From assembly GCA_019117485.1 (NCBI GenBank), contig DWZQ01000047.1:1-43438 (forward strand): a DNA stretch of 43,438 bases. Reading direction: 5' to 3'. The stretch comes from Candidatus Agathobaculum intestinipullorum (GTDB lineage Bacteria; Bacillota; Clostridia; Oscillospirales; Butyricicoccaceae). Of the stretch, positions 1-8,278 are shown one piece after another; the stretch's first letter is position 1, and every line of letters begins with the position of its first letter. The notes beneath the pieces are model-generated. The model did no database searches and was not told the DNA's origin. It worked only from the letters and a program-made list of their open reading frames with translations. Made by a program: the position numbers and the translations under genes.

Positions 1-85
1 TCGGCTGCAGCTTGCCCTGACGCTGCTCACAGAATACCCATACGCCGGAAAAATCGGCGAGGTTGGTGTTATTGAAATCAGCCAT
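1..85 (-). CDS. etfA: Electron transfer flavoprotein alpha subunit, N-terminal fragment (runs off the window)
   Basis: Only the first 28 codons are inside the window; the protein begins MADFNNTNLADFSGVWVF and continues past base 1. The GVWVFCEQRQGKLQP stretch is the usual start of clostridial EtfA, the FAD-carrying subunit that pairs with EtfB to pass electrons to butyryl-CoA dehydrogenase. A GGAGAAA ribosome site sits just before the ATG. It follows etfB by 18 bases on the same strand, giving the order bcd-etfB-etfA, so it is almost surely in the same transcript. The assignment rests on a short N-terminus plus this context. Confidence 0.88.
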   Translation of the reverse strand, partial: MADFNNTNLADFSGVWVFCEQRQGKLQP

Positions 86-103
86 TATAGTTTCTCCTTT
101 CGA

Positions 104-904
104 TCAGATGATGTGCTTCTTGAGAAGCTCAGCTGCGAGGGTCTCGCAGGTAGCCTTGTCAGCACCTTCGAGCATCTTGCCCTGGCCCTTCTGCGGGGGC
201 GTAAAGGACTTGAAGATGTTGGTGGGAGAACCCTTCAGGCCGATGGTGGTAGGATCGATCAGCGGATCATCCTTCAGGGTGTTGTAATCATAAACGGTAA
301 CCGGCTTGGAGTAGCAGTCCATGATGCCGCCCAGGGACATGTAACGCGGTGCGTTCAGCTCCTTGATGCAGGTCAGCAGGCAGGGAGTCTGGGTCTGGAT
401 GGTCATGTAGCCGTCCTCGAGCATACGCTTAACGGTGACGGTGTTGCCTTCCTTCTTGATATCGGCAGCGTAGGAAATCTGCGGGATGTGCAGCTTCTCC
501 GCGATCTGGGAGCCTACCTGCGCGGTATCGCCGTCGATAGCCTGACGGCCGCAGAATACGATGTCGTCGTCCTCGAGGCCGATCTTGTTGACAGCCGCAG
601 CGAGGATCTGGGAAGTAGCGAACGTGTCCGAGCCGCCGAACTCACGGGCGGAAACCAGAACGCCTTCGTCTGCGCCGCGCGCGATCAGCTCACGGAGCAT
701 GCCTTCTGCCGGCGGGGGGCCCATGGTAACGACAACGACCTTGCAGCCGGTCTCGTCCTTGAGCTTGAGGGCAGCCTCAACTGCGTTGAGGTCGTCCGGG
801 TTGGTGATGGTTTCCATGGAAGCGCGGTTCAGGGTGCCGTCGGGATTGACCGCAACCTTACCGGAGGTATCCGGAACCTGCTTTACACAAACAATAGCCT
901 TCAT
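104..904 (-). CDS. etfB: Electron transfer flavoprotein beta subunit
   Basis: The 266-residue protein is full length for EtfB. It opens with MKAIVCVKQVPDT and carries the AMP/FAD-site signature GRQAIDGDTAQVG near residues 120-132, both typical of EtfB from butyrate-forming clostridia. In that family the EtfAB-Bcd complex bifurcates electrons from NADH to crotonyl-CoA and ferredoxin; this is family knowledge, and the bifurcating property itself cannot be proved from the sequence. The ribosome site is a strong AAGGAGG located 8 bases before the ATG. It lies between bcd (22 bases upstream) and etfA (18 bases downstream), all on the minus strand and served by the promoter at 2196-2223. Confidence 0.95.
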   Translation of the reverse strand: MKAIVCVKQVPDTSGKVAVNPDGTLNRASMETITNPDDLNAVEAALKLKDETGCKVVVVTMGPPPAEGMLRELIARGADEGVLVSAREFGGSDTFATSQILAAAVNKIGLEDDDIVFCGRQAIDGDTAQVGSQIAEKLHIPQISYAADIKKEGNTVTVKRMLEDGYMTIQTQTPCLLTCIKELNAPRYMSLGGIMDCYSKPVTVYDYNTLKDDPLIDPTTIGLKGSPTNIFKSFTPPQKGQGKMLEGADKATCETLAAELLKKHII

Positions 905-926
905 AGTTCAGTTATCCTCCTTATCC

Positions 927-2078
<1,152 letters not shown>

Positions 2079-2195
2079 GCCATATACCTCCCAAAAAATA
2101 TTCGCGGATGCCATAGAAAAGCACAGCCGCCGGCGCCATGCGGCCTTTGCGCTGTGCCCTGCGTCAACACCCTACTTTGGAGCATGTCTATTTAT

Positions 2196-2223
2196 ATTAT
2201 ATCGTTTGGCCGAAATATGTCAA
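2196..2223 (-). promoter_or_regulatory. Sigma-A promoter of bcd-etfB-etfA
   Basis: On the minus strand a perfect TTGACA (2218-2223) is separated by 16 bases from a perfect TATAAT (2196-2201). Transcription would begin near 2189, leaving a leader of about 110 bases before bcd. No riboswitch or operator was recognised in the leader. The rest of the 354-base gap between bcd and the asparagine synthetase gene holds no open reading frame that looks real; a CATAAT about 40 bases before the latter gene is a weak promoter candidate only. Confidence 0.85.
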
Positions 2224-2432
2224 GGATTTAACACACTTTTACCCACAGATTTTCGACTGAATTTTTGTTCCCGCACCCAAATGTTTACATGATGTCAAAT
2301 CCCGGCGAATGTTTACGTTTTGTATCATCCGACGCGCCCACCGCTGCGGTTTTCTGCGTGCTTTTTCGCATATTCTGTACGGTATCCGCATAATAAAGAT
2401 GGAAGGCCAACGGAATAAAGGAGGAAACGCCT

Positions 2433-4262
2433 ATGTGTGGAATCGGCGGTTTTGTCGATTACAAGCGCGACGCGCGGCACTATGCCGCGGCCGCGCACAG
2501 CATGCAGCATGCGCTCATGCCGCGCGGCCCGGACGCGGCGGGCGAATATCAGGATGCGGACGCGGTGCTGGTGCATCGCCGTCTGATCGTCATTGACCCG
2601 GAGGGCGGCGCGCAGCCCATGCACGCACCGGACGGGGATACTGTACTGGTATATAACGGAGAGTTATATAATACGGAAGAAATACGGAAAGACCTGCTCG
2701 CGCGTGGGCACACCTTCCGCGGCCATTCGGATACCGAGGTGCTGCTGCACGCCTTTCTGGAATGGGATACGGATGCTTTTGCCCGGCTCAACGGCATTTT
2801 TGCCTGTGCCTTCTGGCAGCCGCGGGCGCGGCGGCTGGTGCTGTGCCGCGACCGGCTGGGCGTAAAGCCCCTGTTCGTGGCGCGGGTACACGGCGGGCTG
2901 GCGTTCGGTTCGACGATCGGCGCGGTGCTTTGCCACCCGGCGGTCGAGCCGGAGGTCGACGCGGACGGCCTGCGGGCGCTGCTGCTGCTCGGTCCGGCGC
3001 GGCCGCCCGCGTCCGGCGTGTTCCGGCAGATCGACTCGCTGCTGCCCGGACATTACGCGGTTTTAACGCCCGAGGGCTACACCGACCGCGCCTATTGGGA
3101 ACTGGAAGCGCGCGAGCATACCGACGATCTCGAGCAGACCATCGAACGCACGCACGAACTGATCTGCGACGCCGCGCGGCGGCAGCTGGTTTCCGACGTG
3201 CCGCTTGCCTGCTTCCTGTCCGGCGGGCTGGACTCGTCCATCCTGTCCATGCTGGCGGCCAAGGAATATGCCGCGCGGGGCGAAACGCTGCACACATGGT
3301 CGGTCGACTACCGCGACAACGACAAATATTTCACCAAAAACAGCTTCCAGCCGAGCGGCGACAACGAATTTATCCAGATGATGGTGGATGCACTCGGCAC
3401 GCGCCACCACAACGTCGTCATCGAGCCGGACACCCTGTGCGCCGCGCTGCTGGCCGCGACCGACGCGCGCGACCTGCCCGGCATGGCCGACGTCGACTCG
3501 TCGCTGCTGCTGTTCTGCGCGGCGGTCAAGAACGGCGGCACGACCGTGTGTCTGTCGGGCGAGTGCGCCGACGAGCTGTTCGGTGGTTACCCGTGGTATC
3601 ACCGCGAGGAGATTTTGTTCGAGGATACCTTCCCGTGGTCGCGTTCGGTCGACCTGCGGCTCGGGCTGCTCGCGCCCGGCGTGGTCAAGGACGGCGCGGA
3701 ATTTGTCCGTGAACACTATCTTGCCACCTGCCGCCGCGCGCCCAAATTGCCCGGCGAGAGTGCAAAGGACGCGCGCATGCGCGAGATGTTCGTGCTCAAT
3801 CTGGACTGGTTTATGGCGACCCTGCTCGACCGCAAGGATCGCATGAGCATGCATTCCGGCCTTGAGGTGCGCGTGCCGTTCTGCGACCACCGCATTGTCG
3901 AATATGCCTACAACATGCCGTGGGCGTTCAAGGCGCTGGATGGACGGGAAAAAGGCATCGTGCGCCGCGCGTTTGCGGGCGAGCTGCCGGAGGAGATCGT
4001 CCAGCGCAAGAAAAGCCCCTATCCCAAGACGTTCCACCCGGTTTACACCCGTCTGTGCGCGGACTATGTGCGCCGCATCTTTGCCGACAGCGACGCGGTT
4101 GCCGCGCAGCTGTTTGACCACGCGGCGGTGGAAGCGCTGATGGAGCGGCCGGAGAGCCTTGCCGAACCGTGGTACGGCCAGCTGATGCGCACACCGCAGA
4201 TTTTCGCCTATATCATCCAGATCGACCGGTGGTTCCGGCGGTACCGTGTGCGCCTTGTTTGA
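2433..4262 (+). CDS. asnB: Asparagine synthase (glutamine-hydrolysing)
   Basis: The 609-residue protein starts MCGIGGFVDY, so Cys2 becomes the N-terminal nucleophile of a class II glutamine amidotransferase domain (residues 1 to about 210), with RGPDAAGEY and YNGELYN substrate-loop motifs. The synthetase domain follows, with the PP-loop SGGLDSS near residue 262 that binds ATP, and SGECADELFGGY near 375. It converts aspartate to asparagine using glutamine and ATP in the cytoplasm. The ribosome site AAAGGAGG is 9 bases before the ATG. No terminator separates it from the SleC-like block 62 bases downstream, so read-through into those genes is possible. AsnB-type enzymes may also amidate cell-wall or secondary-metabolite substrates; the conserved architecture favours ordinary asparagine synthesis. 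Confidence 0.93.
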   Translation: MCGIGGFVDYKRDARHYAAAAHSMQHALMPRGPDAAGEYQDADAVLVHRRLIVIDPEGGAQPMHAPDGDTVLVYNGELYNTEEIRKDLLARGHTFRGHSDTEVLLHAFLEWDTDAFARLNGIFACAFWQPRARRLVLCRDRLGVKPLFVARVHGGLAFGSTIGAVLCHPAVEPEVDADGLRALLLLGPARPPASGVFRQIDSLLPGHYAVLTPEGYTDRAYWELEAREHTDDLEQTIERTHELICDAARRQLVSDVPLACFLSGGLDSSILSMLAAKEYAARGETLHTWSVDYRDNDKYFTKNSFQPSGDNEFIQMMVDALGTRHHNVVIEPDTLCAALLAATDARDLPGMADVDSSLLLFCAAVKNGGTTVCLSGECADELFGGYPWYHREEILFEDTFPWSRSVDLRLGLLAPGVVKDGAEFVREHYLATCRRAPKLPGESAKDARMREMFVLNLDWFMATLLDRKDRMSMHSGLEVRVPFCDHRIVEYAYNMPWAFKALDGREKGIVRRAFAGELPEEIVQRKKSPYPKTFHPVYTRLCADYVRRIFADSDAVAAQLFDHAAVEALMERPESLAEPWYGQLMRTPQIFAYIIQIDRWFRRYRVRLV

Positions 4263-4324
4263 CCAAAAAGCGGTCTCGCCTGCAAAATCATCCCATTCTG
4301 CCATTTTGACAAGGAGGTTTTCCC

Positions 4325-4762
4325 ATGCCAACACCTTCCGACGGCACGGCCGATCTGCGCGTCGTCGTTACGACCGCGCGCGGCGCGCTGCCCGTTGAGG
4401 GCGCGTCCGTTACCGTGTCCACCGCGGCGGATGAGGCCGGGCAGCGTGAACTGCTCTATGCCGTCACGACCGACACGGGCGGCATGACGCCGCCCATGGC
4501 GCTGCCTACCCCGCCGCGCGCCAACTCTATGAAGCCGGACGGCGACCCGCCCTATGCGGTCTACACGGTCGAGGTCACGCATCCGGGCTTCACGCCCGTG
4601 TCCGCGCTGCATGTGACCATGTTCTCCGGCGTGCCCGCCGTGCTGCCGGTCGCGCTCACGCCGCTGCCCGAAAACCAGTCGTCCGCCCCGACCGACTTGA
4701 CCGCGACGGGGGAGCCGCAGGTGCTCTACCATACCGAACCCGACTTTGCGCCAGAGGAGTGA
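4325..4762 (+). CDS. SleC pre/pro-region-like beta-sandwich protein
   Basis: A 145-residue protein with the pattern ADLRVVVTTARGALPVEGASV, a carboxypeptidase-regulatory-like beta-sandwich, then a TDTGGMTPPMALPTP stretch and YTVEVTHPGFTPVSAL. This order resembles the N-terminal pre/pro region of the clostridial spore cortex lysin SleC. It has no catalytic motif and no obvious signal peptide. The ribosome site AAGGAGG is 7 bases before the ATG, and its stop codon overlaps the ribosome site of the next gene, so the two are tightly linked. I infer that the pro-region and enzyme region of SleC are here encoded as two proteins. The family call is by recall of SleC architecture and is moderate; a general Ig-like domain protein is the alternative. 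Confidence 0.6.
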   Translation: MPTPSDGTADLRVVVTTARGALPVEGASVTVSTAADEAGQRELLYAVTTDTGGMTPPMALPTPPRANSMKPDGDPPYAVYTVEVTHPGFTPVSALHVTMFSGVPAVLPVALTPLPENQSSAPTDLTATGEPQVLYHTEPDFAPEE

Positions 4763-4768
4763 TCCGCT

Positions 4769-6196
4769 TTGTCACAATCCCCGGTGACCATTCCGGAAAC
4801 CATCACGGTGCATCTGGGTGTGCCGTCGTCGGACGCCCCCAACGTCACCGTGCCCTTTGCAGACTACATTAAAAACGTCGCCTCGTCCGAAATCTATCCG
4901 ATCTGGCCGGAGGAGGCCATCCGCGCCAATATTTACGCGCAGATCTCTTATGTGCTCAACCGCGTGTTCACCGAATGGTACCGCGCGCAGGGCTACGACT
5001 TTGACATCACAAACTCGACCCGGTACGACCAATCCTTTGTGCCCGGACGTGACATCTTTGAAAACATCTCGACCATCGTCGACGATATGTTCAATAACTA
5101 TCTGGTACGCGGCGACAACATCGAGCCGCTGTTCGCGCAGTATTGCGACGGCACCACGGTCACCTGCCCGGGCGAGCTGAGCCAGTGGGGTACCGTGCCG
5201 CTGGCCGAACAGGGCATGACGGCGGAGGAAATTGTGCGGTACTATTACGGAGACGATATCAATATTGTGCGCAACGCGCCAATCGCGCCCAACCTCGGCG
5301 GCTCGTGGCCGGGCGTTGCATTCCGGCTGGGTGACGTATCCGAGGAGGTGCGCATCATCCAGAACCGGCTCAACCGCATCTCGACCAACTATCCGAACAT
5401 CCCGAAAATCTATCCGGTCGACGGTATTTTCGACGCGGATACCGAGCGCGCGGTGCGCGCCTTCCAGCAGCAGTTTAACCTTGGCGTGGACGGCATTGTC
5501 GGCCGTGCGACATGGTACCGTATCGCGTTCATCTATAATAATGTAAAGCGTCTGTCCGAATTGGACAGCGAGGGGTTACGGCTCGACGAGATTTCGCGCC
5601 AGTTCCCCGAAACGCTGCGCGAAGGCGCGACCGGCCCCGGCGTGCAGCTTTTGCAGTATTTCCTTGCCATCGTTGGCGAATATTACGAGCAGCTGCCCCG
5701 TTGGCAGGCCAGCCAGATCGACGGCATCTTCGGGCCGGGTACACGCGCGGCGGTCGAGGCCTACCAGCGCATGATGGGGCTGACGGTGGACGGCATCGTC
5801 GGCCGGAGTACATGGAACGCGCTTGTTTCGACCTATCAGTCTGTGCTGGCCGTGCAGCCGGAGCAGGGCTTTTTGGATGAGGTCGCCGGTCTGCCCGACA
5901 TTTTCCTTGTCGAAGGCATGCGCGGCGAAGCCGTGCGCGAAGCGCAGCAGCTGATCAACATCATTGCGCGCGGCTACCCGCAGGTGCCGGCGGTCACGGT
6001 CGACGGCATTTTCGGCCCGGCGACGCGGAATTCGGTTTCGGTTATCCAGTCGCTGACCGGCCTGCCCGCGACCGGTGCCATCGGCCCGCTGACGTGGGAA
6101 AACATGGCGCTGCTTGCGCGTGATGTGCTTGCCACGTCGAAAACCAGCGAGGGACAGTATCCGGGCTACCCGGTTGGAGAGGAGGCAGGCGCCTGA
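4769..6196 (+). CDS. SleC-like spore cortex-lytic protein: SpoIID/LytB-like domain plus three peptidoglycan-binding domains
   Basis: 475 residues. Residues about 30-175 resemble the SpoIID/LytB lytic transglycosylase fold; VASSEIYPIWPEEAIRA places Glu41 where SpoIID has its catalytic glutamate. YCDGTTVTCPGELSQWG and IVRYYYGDDINIV follow, as in SleC. Three PG_binding_1 domains follow (about 185-270, 285-360, 375-450), each with the VDGIFxxxTxxxVxxxQ signature. SleC degrades spore cortex during germination and is activated by Csp proteases; no csp gene is in the window. The start is TTG, chosen because GAGGAG lies 9 bases ahead and no better start exists. The next gene overlaps by one base (TGATG), pointing to translational coupling. 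No N-terminal signal peptide is visible. Confidence 0.75.
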   Translation: MSQSPVTIPETITVHLGVPSSDAPNVTVPFADYIKNVASSEIYPIWPEEAIRANIYAQISYVLNRVFTEWYRAQGYDFDITNSTRYDQSFVPGRDIFENISTIVDDMFNNYLVRGDNIEPLFAQYCDGTTVTCPGELSQWGTVPLAEQGMTAEEIVRYYYGDDINIVRNAPIAPNLGGSWPGVAFRLGDVSEEVRIIQNRLNRISTNYPNIPKIYPVDGIFDADTERAVRAFQQQFNLGVDGIVGRATWYRIAFIYNNVKRLSELDSEGLRLDEISRQFPETLREGATGPGVQLLQYFLAIVGEYYEQLPRWQASQIDGIFGPGTRAAVEAYQRMMGLTVDGIVGRSTWNALVSTYQSVLAVQPEQGFLDEVAGLPDIFLVEGMRGEAVREAQQLINIIARGYPQVPAVTVDGIFGPATRNSVSVIQSLTGLPATGAIGPLTWENMALLARDVLATSKTSEGQYPGYPVGEEAGA

Positions 6197-6738
6197 TGTA
6201 TACCGATAGCCAGCGCCGCACCCATATTTATGACTTGCAGCGCTTCCTGCGGCGCGTCCAGCAGGCGCAAGGCGCGCCACAGCCGCTCGCGCCAGACGGC
6301 ATCTTCGGCACGGAGACCGCGGCTGCTGTGCGGGATTTCCAGCGCCGGAACCATCTGCCGGTGACCGGTACGGCAGATTTTGCGACATGGTCGGCGATCT
6401 ACGCGGCCTACCTTGCGCTATCCGGGGGCGATGCGCTGCCGCCTGCCGTCGCGTTTTTCCCGACCGCTGCTGCGGCTACGCTCGCGCCGGGCGACAAGGG
6501 GCCGAGCGTATTCGTGTTGCAGCTGATGCTCGGTACGTCCGCGCCGCATTTCGGGGGCTTGGTGCCTGTGCCGCTGACCGGCGAGTACGACGCGGATACC
6601 GAGGCGGGTGTGCGCACCGCACAGGGCTGGTTCCGTCTGCCGGTGACCGGCGTAACCGACCGCGCCACATGGTCGGCGCTGGCGTTGCTGCACAACAGTC
6701 TGTTTGACCGCACGCCGCTGGCGTGGCAGCTGGAATAA
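6196..6738 (+). CDS. Protein with two peptidoglycan-binding domains
   Basis: A 180-residue protein made almost entirely of two PG_binding_1 modules, residues about 10-75 (PDGIFGTETAAAVRDFQ) and 95-165 (GEYDADTEAGVRTAQGWF). There is no catalytic domain, signal peptide or membrane segment. The ATG overlaps the stop codon of the SleC-like gene (TGATG) and GAGGAGG lies about 10 bases upstream, so it is likely translated with its neighbour. It may act as a cortex-targeting partner of the SleC-like protein; this is inference from context. It ends 5 bases before the first copy of a terminator hairpin. Confidence 0.8.
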   Translation: MYTDSQRRTHIYDLQRFLRRVQQAQGAPQPLAPDGIFGTETAAAVRDFQRRNHLPVTGTADFATWSAIYAAYLALSGGDALPPAVAFFPTAAAATLAPGDKGPSVFVLQLMLGTSAPHFGGLVPVPLTGEYDADTEAGVRTAQGWFRLPVTGVTDRATWSALALLHNSLFDRTPLAWQLE

Positions 6739-6739
6739 A

Positions 6740-6762
6740 AAAAGGACGCCCTCGGGCGTCCT
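6740..6762. repeat. 23-base direct repeat, left copy (terminator hairpin without its T-tract)
   Basis: The 8-bp stem GGACGCCC/GGGCGTCC with a TC loop, preceded by AAAA and followed by T, recurs identically at 6924-6946. Here the usual T-run is absent and the hairpin is followed by GAGACTG. The left copy looks like the original terminator of the SleC-like operon cut off from its T-tract by the 161 bases of palindromes that follow. Confidence 0.8.
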
Positions 6763-6923
6763 GAGACTGTCGAAAAACATAGTTTTCGACAGCCTCTCGA
6801 TTGGAACCACGCTTCCAATCGAATCAATTGTATCAAAAAGGCGGGTAAAGCTCGTCTTTTTGATGCCGCTCACAGAGCGGCTGAGCCATACGCGCTATTG
6901 CGCGAATACTTTTACGACAAGCT
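6763..6923. repeat. Palindrome cluster 1 (five tandem hairpins)
   Basis: The 161 bases between the repeated terminator hairpins are almost wholly palindromic. In order: CTGTCGAAAA/TTTTCGACAG, widened by an outer GAG/CTC, at about 6763-6796; TCGATTGGAA/TTCCAATCGA with loop CCACGC at 6797-6822; ATCAAAAAGGCGGG/CTCGTCTTTTTGAT, 14 pairs with two G-U and a 5-base loop, at 6832-6864; GCCGCTC/GAGCGGC at 6865-6881; CGCGC/GCGCG at 6891-6904. No open reading frame of note is present. Two modules recur in the cluster at 32170-32442. Function unknown. Confidence 0.75.
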
Positions 6924-6951
6924 AAAAGGACGCCCTCGGGCGTCCTTTTTT
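6924..6951. terminator. Bidirectional intrinsic terminator (right copy of the 23-base repeat)
   Basis: The hairpin GGACGCCC-TC-GGGCGTCC is flanked by AAAA on the left and TTTTTT on the right, so it can end transcripts from both the SleC-like operon and the convergent PrsA-like gene. Its first 23 bases are identical to 6740-6762. Confidence 0.85.
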
Positions 6952-6961
6952 GCAAGTTTCG

Positions 6962-8125
6962 TTATTCCGCAGTCTCGGTCGCGGCATCTTCCGTTGCAAC
7001 ATCATCGGTCGCGGGCTCGTCCGAGGCGCTACGCGCCGCGTCCTGTGCGTCGAGCACAGTCTTGACGTCCGCATACAGATAGTCGCGCACGTTCTGATAG
7101 GTGATCTCGTCGAATACCTCGGTGGTCTGCACATCGGCTTCCTGCATCCACTGGTTGAGCAGATCATCCATCGTGCCCGCCGTCATCGTGACCAGCAGGC
7201 CCTTGTAGTTTTCAAACTGGCCGTCTACGTCCAGCGGCTCGCGCTTGATGATATGGTAGCCGTAGTCCGACTGGACAAGGCCGGAAACCTCGCCCTCGCC
7301 GAGCGCCTTGGCCGCATCGTAGAAAGAAGTGACCATCTCGCCCTCGGTGAAGATGTAACCATCCGGGTTGCCGGTCAGGCCCGGGTCCTCGCTGTATTCG
7401 TTCATCAGCGTGTCGAAATCCTCGCCCGCGTTGAGACGGTCAAGGATGGCCTGTGCCTCGGCCTTGGCTTCCGCGTCCGTGCGGAGGGTTTCGCCGGTGG
7501 TCGAGTCCACGGTCGAGATCAGGATGTGCTTGGCCGACAGGTAGTTATCCGCGAAATACTGGCGCAGCTCATCGTCGCTCGGCACGTTCACGCCGTTTTC
7601 GCCGTAGTAATAGTCGTTGAGCACCTGATAGCACTGGCTGATGTACACAAAGTTGCTGTAACTCTCATCCGAGAAGCCAAAGTTGCCAACCTGATTGAGG
7701 TAGCCGTCGTAGCCCAGCATATCGATCGTGTCCTGCCGCAGCTGGCCGACCTGCTTTTGCTGGGTATAGTTCATCTTCAGGCCAAGCTCGTTGAACTTCT
7801 GGAGCACGACGCGCGCATAGACCGACTGATCCTTCGCCGCCTGCGGCATGGACGAACCCAGCGTTGCCGCGGCGTACTCGTCGTCCCACACGTTGCTCAT
7901 GCCGAACTGCGCGTACATATTCTCGTAGTATTTCATGTTGTACAGCATGTAGCCCGCATACTCGTCTGCGTGAACCTCGTCGCCGTTGACCGTCATGACG
8001 ACCGGCGCGTCGGTGTTGGGCTGCTGATAATGGATGGTCATGCTGTCGACGCCCCATACAGTGCCGCCCATGACAACGACCAGCATCACAACCAGCGCGA
8101 CCACGCGCTGCATCATTTTGCTCAT
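6962..8125 (-). CDS. PrsA-like extracytoplasmic peptidyl-prolyl isomerase (parvulin type)
   Basis: 387 residues. The N-terminus MSKMMQRVVALVVMLVVVM is a membrane anchor or signal segment without a lipobox cysteine, unlike classical PrsA lipoproteins. A SurA-N/PrsA-like chaperone region follows, then a parvulin rotamase domain at about 225-325: SAKHILISTV, EYSEDPGLTGNPDG, and DYGYHIIKRE are standard motifs. It probably folds secreted proteins outside the membrane. The tail (about 345-387) is acidic and rich in Ala, Asp and Thr. The ATG at 8125 was chosen because AAGGAG is 9 bases before it; a longer frame exists but adds residues lying over the promoter. It is transcribed alone from 8168-8196 and ends 10 bases before a bidirectional terminator. 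Confidence 0.87.
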   Translation of the reverse strand: MSKMMQRVVALVVMLVVVMGGTVWGVDSMTIHYQQPNTDAPVVMTVNGDEVHADEYAGYMLYNMKYYENMYAQFGMSNVWDDEYAAATLGSSMPQAAKDQSVYARVVLQKFNELGLKMNYTQQKQVGQLRQDTIDMLGYDGYLNQVGNFGFSDESYSNFVYISQCYQVLNDYYYGENGVNVPSDDELRQYFADNYLSAKHILISTVDSTTGETLRTDAEAKAEAQAILDRLNAGEDFDTLMNEYSEDPGLTGNPDGYIFTEGEMVTSFYDAAKALGEGEVSGLVQSDYGYHIIKREPLDVDGQFENYKGLLVTMTAGTMDDLLNQWMQEADVQTTEVFDEITYQNVRDYLYADVKTVLDAQDAARSASDEPATDDVATEDAATETAE

Positions 8126-8167
8126 ATTAAGACACTCCTTATTGTGTAATCTGAACAGACTTCCATC

Positions 8168-8196
8168 AGTATAGCACTTTTTATACGCTGATACAA
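8168..8196 (-). promoter_or_regulatory. Promoter of the PrsA-like gene
   Basis: Minus-strand TTGTAT (8191-8196), 17-base spacer, TATACT (8168-8173). The start point would be near 8161, giving a leader of about 36 bases. Confidence 0.65.
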
Positions 8197-8235
8197 GCAA
8201 AATCACAAAATCGTCACAAAGGGACATCCGCATAC

Positions 8236-8267
8236 AAAAACCGGCGCCGCATGTCGCGGCGCCGGTT
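8236..8267 (-). terminator. Terminator of the UDP-sugar dehydrogenase gene
   Basis: A perfect 12-bp stem AACCGGCGCCGC/GCGGCGCCGGTT with a 5-base loop lies 11 bases past the stop codon and, on the minus strand, is followed by a T-run. It insulates the PrsA-like gene from its upstream neighbour. Confidence 0.85.
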
Positions 8268-8278
8268 GCGGCTTTCGC

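Noticed and set aside
6763-6923. CRISPR array or classical IS/MITE
   Set aside because: There are no equal-length repeats with unique spacers, no terminal inverted repeats spanning the whole element and no transposase; the segment is a row of different palindromes.
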